DNA of 7,355 nucleotides from NCBI GenBank assembly GCA_905371725.1, contig CAJPML010000042.1, positions 1 through 7,355 of the forward strand. The letters run 5' to 3'. A model generated the notes under the pieces. The model worked only from the letters and a program-made list of their open reading frames with translations, was not told the origin of the DNA and searched no databases. Below, piece after piece: positions 1 through 5,542 of this stretch. The position numbers and the translations under genes were made by a program. The number at the start of each line of letters is the position of its first letter. Position 1 is the first letter of the stretch. Source of the stretch: Leptotrichia sp. oral taxon 215 (lineage in GTDB: Bacteria; Fusobacteriota; Fusobacteriia; Fusobacteriales; Leptotrichiaceae).

Positions 1-24
1 ATATCAAAAAAATAAAAAAAGTAC

Positions 25-52
25 TGGACAAAATTTAAAAATAGTGTATAAT
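25..52 (+). promoter_or_regulatory. Probable sigma70-type promoter of the HU gene
   Basis: A TGGACA -35 box (25-30, five of six consensus bases) is followed after 16 bases by a perfect TATAAT -10 box (47-52). Transcription would start near position 59, giving a leader of about 40 bases that contains the HU ribosome binding site. The match is seen in the sequence; activity is inferred. Confidence 0.7.
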
Positions 53-97
53 GATTAGAGAATTATTATAATAAAAAAATAACGGAGGTTAATAAGT

Positions 98-373
98 ATG
101 TCAAAAAAAGAATTTATCGAGGCTTATGCAAAAGCTACAGGAGAAACTAAAAAGAGGGCAGAAGAATTAGTAAATGAATTTCTTTTAACAGTTGAAAATT
201 CTTTAATAAAAGGTGAAACAGTTCAATTTGTTGGATGGGGAACATTTGATGTTCAAAAAAGAGCTGCTAGAACAGGAAGAAATCCTCAAACAGGAAAAGA
301 AATCAAAATAGCTGCAAAAAAAGTAGTTAAATTCAAAGTAGGTAAAAAATTAGCTGAAAAAGTTGCTAAGTAG
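98..373 (+). CDS. hup: HU-family histone-like DNA-binding protein
   Basis: This is a nucleoid protein of the bacterial HU/IHF family. Such proteins are small, basic dimers that bind and bend DNA with little sequence specificity. The 91-residue length is standard for HU. The N-terminal half is the helical dimerisation region (MSKKEFIEAYA onward). The middle has the beta-sheet core with VGWGTF (about 45-50), close to the family's GFGTF. The DNA-binding arm carries RTGRNPQTGK (about 58-67), including the conserved Arg-Asn-Pro tip that intercalates into DNA. A lysine-rich C-terminal helix closes the protein. The ATG at 98 is preceded by GGAGG at 84-88, a strong ribosome binding site at normal spacing. 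The gene has its own promoter upstream and an intrinsic terminator immediately downstream, so it is probably monocistronic and highly expressed. Whether it is HU rather than an IHF-like paralogue cannot be settled from sequence alone, but the lack of any partner and the arm sequence favour HU. Confidence 0.95.
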   Translation: MSKKEFIEAYAKATGETKKRAEELVNEFLLTVENSLIKGETVQFVGWGTFDVQKRAARTGRNPQTGKEIKIAAKKVVKFKVGKKLAEKVAK

Positions 374-393
374 TAAACTGAAAAAAGTTTCAG

Positions 394-438
394 AGACTGT
401 TTCATAATAGATAATATCTATCAGGAGACGGTCTTTTT
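394..438 (+). terminator. Rho-independent terminator after the HU gene
   Basis: A 10-bp outer stem pairs 394-403 with 425-434, including three G-U pairs. An inner 6-bp stem pairs ATAGAT (407-412) with ATCTAT (416-421) around a 3-base loop. A run of five T (434-438) follows. A smaller hairpin, CTGAAA (378-383) with TTTCAG (388-393), sits directly upstream. waaA starts 32 bases after the T run, so the terminator separates HU from waaA-trmB or lets only some transcripts through. Confidence 0.8.
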
Positions 439-470
439 ATATACTGATTTTATAATGGGAAGGACAGCAA

Positions 471-1748
471 ATGATAGTTGTTTATAATATTCTGCGGTAT
501 TTTATATATGGAATAATATTTGTAGTTTCAGTTTTCAACAGAAAATTGCGTATATTTTTTAGTAAACGGCTGAAACAGGATTTCAATAACAGGAAATTTT
601 TAAACAATCAAAATGAAGTCATACTTATTCACATGTCATCTGTAGGAGAATTTAATCTTTCGAAAGAATTGATTGACAGGCTAATCTCAAAAGGAGAGAA
701 TATAATACTGTCAATAATGACTGATACTGGAAAAGCTGCTGCTGAAAAAAGTTATGGAAATAATGAAAATATTGTTATATTTTATTTTCCTCTGGATGAT
801 TATGTATGCCTGATAAATCTTTTTAAAAGATATAAAATAAAAAAAACAATTATTATTGAAACAGAAATATGGCCAAATCTTTATTTTGTTGCATCTGAGA
901 AATCAAAACTTTATATTATAAATGGAAGACTGACTGAGAAGAAAATGAAATCTTATTTGAAAATAAAGGGATTTATAAAAAAAATACTTGATAAGTCAGA
1001 AAAAATAATGGTGCAGAGTGATGAAGACAGGAAAAGATATATAAGTTTAGGATTATCTGAAGAAAAAATAAAGGTATACAAAAATTTGAAATATTCAATA
1101 AAATATGAAAAAATATCTGAAGAAGCAAAAGAAAAATACATTAAAAATAATATTCAGAAGGAGAAAAAAATAATAGTCTGCGGAAGTACACGTCCAGGCG
1201 AGGAAAAAATCTGGTTGGAAGTATTTAAGGAAATAAATGAGGAAAGACAGTATCAGATAATATTAGTGCCGAGACATCTTGAAAGAATTAATGAAGTTAT
1301 AAGTGAAATACAGCAGATTTTTCCAGAAAGTATGGAAAAAACAGGAGAAACAGGATTAGGAGATTTTTCTCCAGAAACTGAAAATTCAAAAATCAGTTAT
1401 TCGCTACTGTCAGAAGATAGAAGAACAGATATATTAGTAGTGGATAAAATGGGAGTCTTAAGAGATTTTTATCAGATTGCAGATTTTGTATTTGTAGGGG
1501 GAACACTTGTGGATATTGGTGGACATTCTATATTGGAACCTCTTTATTATGGCAAGAAGCCTATAATCGGAAATTATTATCAGAATATAACCGAAATTGT
1601 GGAAGATGCAAAAGAAATGGATTTTGTAAAAATAGTTGAAAATAAAAATCTGATTATTGAGTACTTGAGAAAATCTGAAATGGTGGACACTTCGGAATTT
1701 TTTAGGAAAAATAACGAGATAGATAAAATTTTAGAGGAACTGGAATAA
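471..1748 (+). CDS. waaA: 3-deoxy-D-manno-octulosonic acid (Kdo) transferase
   Basis: WaaA (KdtA, glycosyltransferase family GT30) transfers Kdo from CMP-Kdo to the lipid A precursor at the cytoplasmic face of the inner membrane, starting the LPS core. The 425-residue length is typical. A hydrophobic segment at about residues 5-22 followed by basic residues fits the usual single N-terminal membrane anchor. The N-terminal Rossmann-like domain has HMSSVGE (54-60), whose Glu60 corresponds to the family's catalytic base, then ETEIWPN (130-136) and NGRLTE (151-156). The C-terminal nucleotide-sugar domain has CGSTRPGEE (237-245), PRHLER (267-272), VDKMG (324-328) and GGTLVDIGGHSILEP (343-357), the donor-binding signature. 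The ATG at 471 follows GGAAGGA (458-464) at good spacing. trmB begins 56 bases after its stop, so the two probably share a transcript. No convincing promoter is seen between the HU terminator and this start. The number of Kdo residues added cannot be told from sequence. Confidence 0.93.
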   Translation: MIVVYNILRYFIYGIIFVVSVFNRKLRIFFSKRLKQDFNNRKFLNNQNEVILIHMSSVGEFNLSKELIDRLISKGENIILSIMTDTGKAAAEKSYGNNENIVIFYFPLDDYVCLINLFKRYKIKKTIIIETEIWPNLYFVASEKSKLYIINGRLTEKKMKSYLKIKGFIKKILDKSEKIMVQSDEDRKRYISLGLSEEKIKVYKNLKYSIKYEKISEEAKEKYIKNNIQKEKKIIVCGSTRPGEEKIWLEVFKEINEERQYQIILVPRHLERINEVISEIQQIFPESMEKTGETGLGDFSPETENSKISYSLLSEDRRTDILVVDKMGVLRDFYQIADFVFVGGTLVDIGGHSILEPLYYGKKPIIGNYYQNITEIVEDAKEMDFVKIVENKNLIIEYLRKSEMVDTSEFFRKNNEIDKILEELE

Positions 1749-1804
1749 GCTATGGCTATAAATTCAGTTTAGAAAATTAAAATGAAAGGAAATTGAAATT
1801 ACAA

Positions 1805-2503
1805 ATGGGAACAGTTGAAAATAAAAAGGAAGTGTGGCAGTATTTTTTTGAAAAGCCAAAAAGAAATTATAATAAATATATGTTTGAAATGGTTGAATAT
1901 CCTGATTACCTGATGTATGACAACGAAAAAGTTGACAGCTACAAAGGAAAATGGAATGAATTTTTTGGAAATGACAACGATATATTTCTTGAAATAGGCT
2001 GCGGGAGCGGAAATTTTACGGTGGGAAATGCCGAAAAATTTAAGGACAGGAACTATATTGCACTGGAACTGAGATTTAAAAGGCTTGTACTTGGGGCAAG
2101 AAAATCTCAGAAAAGACATCTGAAAAATATTTTATTTATAAGAAAAAGAGGAGAAACTGTACTTGATTTCATTGGAGAAAATGAAATTTCCGGAATGTAT
2201 ATTAATTTTCCTGATCCATGGGAAGGGGAAGAACATAAAAGACTTATAAATAAAGAGCTTTTTGAAAGAATGGATACAATACTGAAAAAAGGTGGGAAAC
2301 TGTACTTTAAAACGGATCACCAGAAGTATTATGAAGATGTGCTTGAACTGCTGAAGAAAATAGAAGGATATGATGTAGTTTATCATACTGATGACCTCCA
2401 CAATACTGAAAAGGCTGCAGAAAATATAAAGACAGAATTTGAACAGCTATTTTTAAGTAAACATAATATGAATATAAAATATGTGGAAATTGAGAAGAAG
2501 TAA
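1805..2503 (+). CDS. trmB: tRNA (guanine-N7-)-methyltransferase
   Basis: TrmB methylates N7 of guanine 46 in the variable loop of many tRNAs, using S-adenosylmethionine. From the ATG at 1805 the protein has 232 residues, within the normal range. The SAM-binding loop is LEIGCGSGNF (62-71), followed by the acidic strand end ALELR (86-90). The family signature NFPDPW (134-139) holds the catalytic Asp137. FKTD (168-171) and TEFE (210-213) match the conserved substrate-binding C-terminal motifs. The start is uncertain. An in-frame TTG at 1793 would add four residues but lies only two bases after AAAGGA (1785-1790), too close for a normal ribosome binding site. The ATG at 1805 is 14 bases from it, longer than usual. 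I prefer the ATG because it is the better codon and the protein then begins close to the conserved N-terminal region. The short interval after waaA suggests co-transcription. The gene ends just before the lysine-operon promoter, with no clear terminator between. Confidence 0.93.
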   Translation: MGTVENKKEVWQYFFEKPKRNYNKYMFEMVEYPDYLMYDNEKVDSYKGKWNEFFGNDNDIFLEIGCGSGNFTVGNAEKFKDRNYIALELRFKRLVLGARKSQKRHLKNILFIRKRGETVLDFIGENEISGMYINFPDPWEGEEHKRLINKELFERMDTILKKGGKLYFKTDHQKYYEDVLELLKKIEGYDVVYHTDDLHNTEKAAENIKTEFEQLFLSKHNMNIKYVEIEKK

Positions 2504-2535
2504 GAAGAAATTAGTAATTAAAGTTTAAAAAAGAC

Positions 2536-2564
2536 TTTACAAGGATAGAAAAATTATGTATAAT
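2536..2564 (+). promoter_or_regulatory. Promoter of the lysine riboswitch and lys/dap operon
   Basis: TTTACA (2536-2541, five of six consensus bases) and a perfect TATAAT (2559-2564) are separated by exactly 17 bases. The predicted transcription start, about 2570-2572, coincides with the first base of the riboswitch P1 stem. That placement strengthens the call. Confidence 0.8.
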
Positions 2565-2570
2565 ATATCA

Positions 2571-2742
2571 AGATAGAGGTGCAGGTATTAAAAGTAGGTT
2601 TATGGAGAAGAGTCAATTCTGTGAAGTAAACTGAAAGGAATAACTGCCGAAGTGCAAAGAGTGACTTCCTTTGTTGCTGGGGCTATGGAAAATATCCATA
2701 GAACTGTCATTATCTTAAAAATAAGATAATGTTGAGCTGTCA
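2571..2742 (+). promoter_or_regulatory. Lysine riboswitch (L-box) aptamer
   Basis: This leader RNA binds lysine and controls the downstream lysA-lysC-dapF-dapA genes. It follows the L-box plan with conserved runs AGATAGAGGTGC (2571-2582), CTGAAAGG (2631-2638), TGCCGAAG (2645-2652), TTGCTGG (2674-2680) and GAGCTGTC (2734-2741). P1 pairs GATAG (2572-2576) with CTGTC (2737-2741). P2 includes GGTTTA (2597-2602) with TAAACT (2627-2632). P3 pairs CAAAG (2655-2659) with CTTTG (2669-2673). P4 pairs CTATGGA (2683-2689) with TCCATAG (2695-2701). P5 is a perfect 10-bp stem, 2708-2717 with 2722-2731, around an AAAA loop. The diagnostic L2-L3 kissing interaction is present: GAGTCA (2610-2615) pairs with TGACTT (2662-2667). 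The class is established knowledge; the pairings were read directly from this sequence. Confidence 0.95.
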
Positions 2743-2800
2743 GATATAAATCATAATTTTTAATTTTAACTTATAAAAATAAATGTTTTATATGCTGATG
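2738..2800 (+). promoter_or_regulatory. Antiterminator of the lysine riboswitch expression platform
   Basis: Bases 2738-2750 (TGTCAGATATAAA) can pair with 2787-2800 over 13 bp with one bulged G at 2794. The first strand reuses the 3' side of P1 (2737-2741), and the second contains the 5' side of the terminator (2792-2799). The antiterminator is therefore mutually exclusive with both. Without lysine it should form and allow transcription; with lysine, P1 forms and frees the terminator. Confidence 0.75.
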
Positions 2801-2820
2801 CCGTTTTATCAGCATTTTTT
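2792..2820 (+). terminator. Lysine-controlled intrinsic terminator (riboswitch expression platform)
   Basis: ATGCTGAT (2792-2799) pairs perfectly with ATCAGCAT (2808-2815) around an 8-base loop, and six T (2815-2820) follow. It lies 50 bases after the riboswitch P1 stem and about 80 bases before lysA. This is the expected place for a lysine-induced transcription stop. Confidence 0.88.
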
Positions 2821-2833
2821 GTTATAATAGAAA

Positions 2834-2891
2834 TTTTCCTGTAAAGGAACCAGGCTGATAGAGTACATATAATTTAATAAAGAAAGGAAAA
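2834..2891 (+). promoter_or_regulatory. lysA leader with possible pairing to its ribosome binding site
   Basis: TTTTCCT (2834-2840) is exactly complementary to AGGAAAA (2885-2891), which contains the lysA Shine-Dalgarno bases. The same upstream bases can instead form a local hairpin, TTCCT (2836-2840) with AGGAA (2845-2849). The complementarity is real, but it is short and AT-rich. A role in translation is only a suggestion. Confidence 0.3.
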
Positions 2892-2899
2892 TGAAAATT

Positions 2900-4207
2900 A
2901 TGAAATTATTTGGGACTTCAAAAATAAACGAAAAAGGGAATCTGTCAATAGGAGGAGTGGACACTATTGAACTTGCGAAGGAATTTAAGACACCTCTTTA
3001 TGTGATGGATCAGGAACTTATAGAAACAACAATAGATAAAATGAAGGAAGCATTCAGATCACCAAGATTTGAAACACAGATCGCCTATGCAGGAAAGGCG
3101 TTTCTGACAACAGGAATGGCGAAACTTGTAGAGAAAAAGGGACTTGAGCTTGATGTAGTTTCAGGCGGGGAATTGTATACGGCATATAAGGCAGGATTTC
3201 CAATGAATAGAGTTCATATGCACGGAAATAACAAGACATATGAAGAACTGGAAATGGCAATAGATTTTGGAATTAAGCAGATAGTAATAGATAATGAAGA
3301 TGAAATAGAAAAATTAGAAAAAATATGTAAGGAAAAGGGGAAGAAACAGGCGGTACTTATAAGAATTGATCCGGGAATAGAGGCACACACTCACAGTTAT
3401 ATAAAAACATCGGGACTGACTTCAAAATTTGGGATTTCACTGTTCCAGAAAAACCTTTTTGACATAGTGAAAAGGATTGACAATAGTGAGTATCTTGATT
3501 TCAGAGGATTTCACACTCATATAGGTTCCCAGATATTCCAGTCAGTGTTCTTTATATTTGCACTGGAAGAGATTTTTAAATACCTTGACAAACTGAAAAA
3601 AGAACTTGGAATAGTGGTTCAGACAGTAAATATGGGTGGAGGATTTGGTGTTTACTACAAAGAGGGAGATGAAGTGAAGCCTGTGGAAGAGGTGCTGAAG
3701 GAAATAATCACATATACGGAAGCAATGGAAATTAAATATCAGATAGGATTTACAGAACTGAATATAGAACCTGGAAGAAGTATTGTCGGAAATGCAGGAA
3801 CAACGCTTTATACTGTCGGAGGAATAAAGGAAACAGTGGGTGGTAAAAAATATGTGTTTGTAGATGGAGGAATGTCTGATAACATAAGAACGGCACTTTA
3901 TCAGGCTGAATATGAAGCGGGAATTGTAAATAAACTGAGTGAAGAAGCTGAAGAAAAAGTAACCATTGCGGGAAAACTGTGCGAATCAGGAGATATCCTT
4001 ATACAGAAAGGTAAACTTCAGAAAGCTGAAATAGGAGACATACTTGCAATATCAACAACAGGAGCATACTGCTATACAATGTCAAGCAATTATAACAGAA
4101 TGTTGAAACCTGCAGTTGTATTTGTAAAGGATGGAAAAGCTAAAGTAGCAGTAAAAAGGGAAACATATGATGATCTTATAAGAAATGATGAATTTTTTGA
4201 ATTGTAA
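2900..4207 (+). CDS. lysA: Diaminopimelate decarboxylase
   Basis: LysA is a PLP enzyme of fold type III that decarboxylates meso-diaminopimelate to L-lysine, the last step of the pathway. From the ATG at 2900 it has 435 residues. The N-terminal TIM barrel carries AYAGKA with the PLP lysine at 66, HTHIGS (205-210) and the phosphate-binding GGGFG (246-250), then EPGR (290-293). The C-terminal beta domain supplies VDGGM (321-325) and the active-site Cys361-Glu362 of the LCESGD motif, which reaches into the partner subunit. GAYCYTMSS (388-396) is the conserved tyrosine segment. An upstream in-frame ATG at 2891 would add three residues, but it lies only two bases from AAAGGA (2883-2888). The ATG at 2900 has 11 bases of spacing and is preferred. 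It is the first gene after the lysine riboswitch, so lysine should repress it directly. The intact motifs make the assignment secure. Confidence 0.95.
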   Translation: MKLFGTSKINEKGNLSIGGVDTIELAKEFKTPLYVMDQELIETTIDKMKEAFRSPRFETQIAYAGKAFLTTGMAKLVEKKGLELDVVSGGELYTAYKAGFPMNRVHMHGNNKTYEELEMAIDFGIKQIVIDNEDEIEKLEKICKEKGKKQAVLIRIDPGIEAHTHSYIKTSGLTSKFGISLFQKNLFDIVKRIDNSEYLDFRGFHTHIGSQIFQSVFFIFALEEIFKYLDKLKKELGIVVQTVNMGGGFGVYYKEGDEVKPVEEVLKEIITYTEAMEIKYQIGFTELNIEPGRSIVGNAGTTLYTVGGIKETVGGKKYVFVDGGMSDNIRTALYQAEYEAGIVNKLSEEAEEKVTIAGKLCESGDILIQKGKLQKAEIGDILAISTTGAYCYTMSSNYNRMLKPAVVFVKDGKAKVAVKRETYDDLIRNDEFFEL

Positions 4208-4225
4208 TTAAAAATAGGGTATAAT
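4197..4225 (+). promoter_or_regulatory. Possible internal promoter for lysC-dapF-dapA
   Basis: TTGAAT (4197-4202, four of six consensus bases) is followed after 17 bases by a perfect TATAAT (4220-4225), at the very end of lysA. Transcription would start near 4231, leaving a leader of nearly 80 bases before lysC. The -35 box overlaps the lysA stop region. Chance matches are common in AT-rich DNA, but the exact spacing and the unusually long gap between two operon genes support it moderately. Confidence 0.42.
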
Positions 4226-4254
4226 TACATCATATAAATTAAAATCAGTAAATG

Positions 4255-4287
4255 ATTCTGAAATAGAAAAATATAAATTTTCAGAAT
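4255..4287 (+). other. Stem-loop in the lysA-lysC intergenic RNA
   Basis: ATTCTGAAA (4255-4263) pairs perfectly with TTTCAGAAT (4279-4287), giving 9 bp around a 15-base AT-rich loop. Two more outer pairs (G-U and T-A) are possible. No T run follows, so it is not an intrinsic terminator. It ends about 10 bases before the lysC Shine-Dalgarno and could affect mRNA processing, stability or translation. No function is shown. Confidence 0.45.
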
Positions 4288-4307
4288 TAGGGAAAGTAGG
4301 ATTAACA

Positions 4308-5510
4308 GTGATAATTGTTCATAAATATGGAGGCAGTTCAGTTGCTACAACTGAAAAAATATTGAATGTTGCCAGATATCTGGGAAAAGTAAAGGATGAA
4401 GGCAATGAGGTAGTTGCAGTAGTATCTGCAATGGGAAAGACGACAGATACTCTCATAAGGCTTGCAAATGAAATAACGGAAAATCCTGATAAACGGGAAA
4501 TGGATAGATTAATGTCAACCGGAGAACAGCAGACGATAGCTCTTCTAAGTATAGCACTGCAGTCGTTGGGATATTCTGCCATTTCACTTACAGGAAGACA
4601 GGCCGGGATAAGAACAGGGGGACATCATACAAAAAACAGGATTGAGGAAATAAAGGAGGAAAATATAAAAAAACATCTGAAGGAAGGTAAGATAGTAATT
4701 ATTGCCGGATTTCAGGGAGTCAATGAAAAGGGAGATGTTGCAACCCTTGGAAGAGGGGGTTCAGATACTTCTGCAGTGGCACTTGCGGCGGCTCTTGATG
4801 CAAAATGTGAAATATATACAGATGTAGATGGGATATATTCTGTTGATCCGAGAGTTTATCCTGAAGCAAGGAAACTGTCAGTTATTTCATATGATGAAAT
4901 GATGGAGCTGGCATTTCTAGGTGCAGGAGTAATGGAACCGAGGGCAGTTGAACTTGGAAATAAATATGGAGTTGAAATATATGTAGGAAAGTCACTTGGT
5001 AAAAAAAATGGTACAATAATAACTTCGAAGGAGAAAGTGATGGAAGAAAAAATAATAACAGGAATCTCCGTAAATGAGAATATTCTTATGGTAAATGTTG
5101 AAGATATTCCAACTTATGCGAAAAATGTTTATACAATATTTGAAGAGGCTGAAAAAAAAGGAATAAACATAAATATGATAAGTCAGAATGATGTTTCAAG
5201 TGAACATGGAAGTTTTGCATTTACCACTCCTAAAACAGATAAGGTTTCATTGGAGCAGATAAGTGAAATTTTAGAAAAAAAATTTGACAGGATAAGTATT
5301 ATAATAAATCCGTATGTTGTGAAAGTATCCATTGTAGGTATTGGCCTAATAAGCAATATAGGAATTGCGGCCAGAATATTTAAAGTACTTTCAGATAATG
5401 ACATAAGTTTTCATCAGGTTGCCACATCTGAAATAAGCTTATCAATAATTGTTGATGAGGTTATGGGTAAAAAAGTTGCTGAATTACTGGCAAAAGAATT
5501 TGATTTATAA
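4308..5510 (+). CDS. lysC: Aspartokinase with C-terminal ACT domains
   Basis: Aspartate kinase phosphorylates L-aspartate to 4-phospho-L-aspartate, the committed first step toward DAP and lysine. The 400-residue protein is a monofunctional enzyme of the Bacillus LysC type, without a homoserine dehydrogenase fusion. The amino acid kinase domain spans about 1-230. It has KYGGSS (6-11), VSAMGK (39-44), STGEQ (70-74), GFQG (134-137), GRGGSDTSA (148-156) and TDVDGIYSVDPR (171-182), the substrate and ATP site motifs. Two ACT domains follow, about 250-330 and 337-400, where lysine or threonine normally binds for feedback inhibition. The start is a GTG at 4308, preceded by AGGA (4298-4301) at six bases. 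No later ATG fits, because the KYGGSS strand begins at once. The gap to lysA is 100 bases, with a possible promoter and a stem-loop. An internal ATG at 5040 with its own Shine-Dalgarno could yield a separate regulatory subunit. Lysine sensitivity is likely from the context but not proven by sequence. Confidence 0.95.
   Translation: MIIVHKYGGSSVATTEKILNVARYLGKVKDEGNEVVAVVSAMGKTTDTLIRLANEITENPDKREMDRLMSTGEQQTIALLSIALQSLGYSAISLTGRQAGIRTGGHHTKNRIEEIKEENIKKHLKEGKIVIIAGFQGVNEKGDVATLGRGGSDTSAVALAAALDAKCEIYTDVDGIYSVDPRVYPEARKLSVISYDEMMELAFLGAGVMEPRAVELGNKYGVEIYVGKSLGKKNGTIITSKEKVMEEKIITGISVNENILMVNVEDIPTYAKNVYTIFEEAEKKGININMISQNDVSSEHGSFAFTTPKTDKVSLEQISEILEKKFDRISIIINPYVVKVSIVGIGLISNIGIAARIFKVLSDNDISFHQVATSEISLSIIVDEVMGKKVAELLAKEFDL
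5028..5042 (+). promoter_or_regulatory. Internal ribosome binding site and ATG for an aspartokinase beta subunit
   Basis: AAGGAG (5028-5033) is followed after six bases by an in-frame ATG at 5040, codon 245 of lysC. Translation from here would give a 156-residue protein made only of the two ACT domains. In Bacillus subtilis, lysC has the same arrangement: its beta subunit equals the last 163 residues of the 408-residue alpha subunit. The position here is nearly identical, at the junction between kinase and ACT domains. The site is seen directly; use of it is inferred. Confidence 0.65.
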
Positions 5511-5542
5511 TAATAGTAAAGTAAATGGAGGAGGTTGTTAAA

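Noticed and set aside
283..330. CRISPR, transposon or long direct-repeat structure anywhere in the window
   Set aside because: Reading both strands showed no regularly spaced repeats, terminal inverted repeats or target-site duplications; the interval cited is simply an example of A-rich coding sequence.
451..456. TATAAT upstream of waaA as a promoter -10 box
   Set aside because: No acceptable -35 box lies 16-18 bases upstream, and transcription would start inside the waaA ribosome binding site.
1799..2401. Minus-strand open frames opposite trmB, and similar ones opposite waaA, lysA, lysC, dapF and dapA
   Set aside because: They lie wholly or mostly inside well-supported genes, have low-complexity hydrophobic or Phe/Ile/Ser-rich translations, and show no recognisable family.
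2520..2540. Weak hairpin AAAGT/ACTTT after trmB as a terminator
   Set aside because: The stem is only five AT-rich base pairs, no T run follows, and it overlaps the operon promoter.
2823..2828. TATAAT just after the riboswitch terminator as a lysA promoter
   Set aside because: The region 17 bases upstream is the terminator loop and has no -35-like sequence. A promoter here would also bypass the riboswitch.
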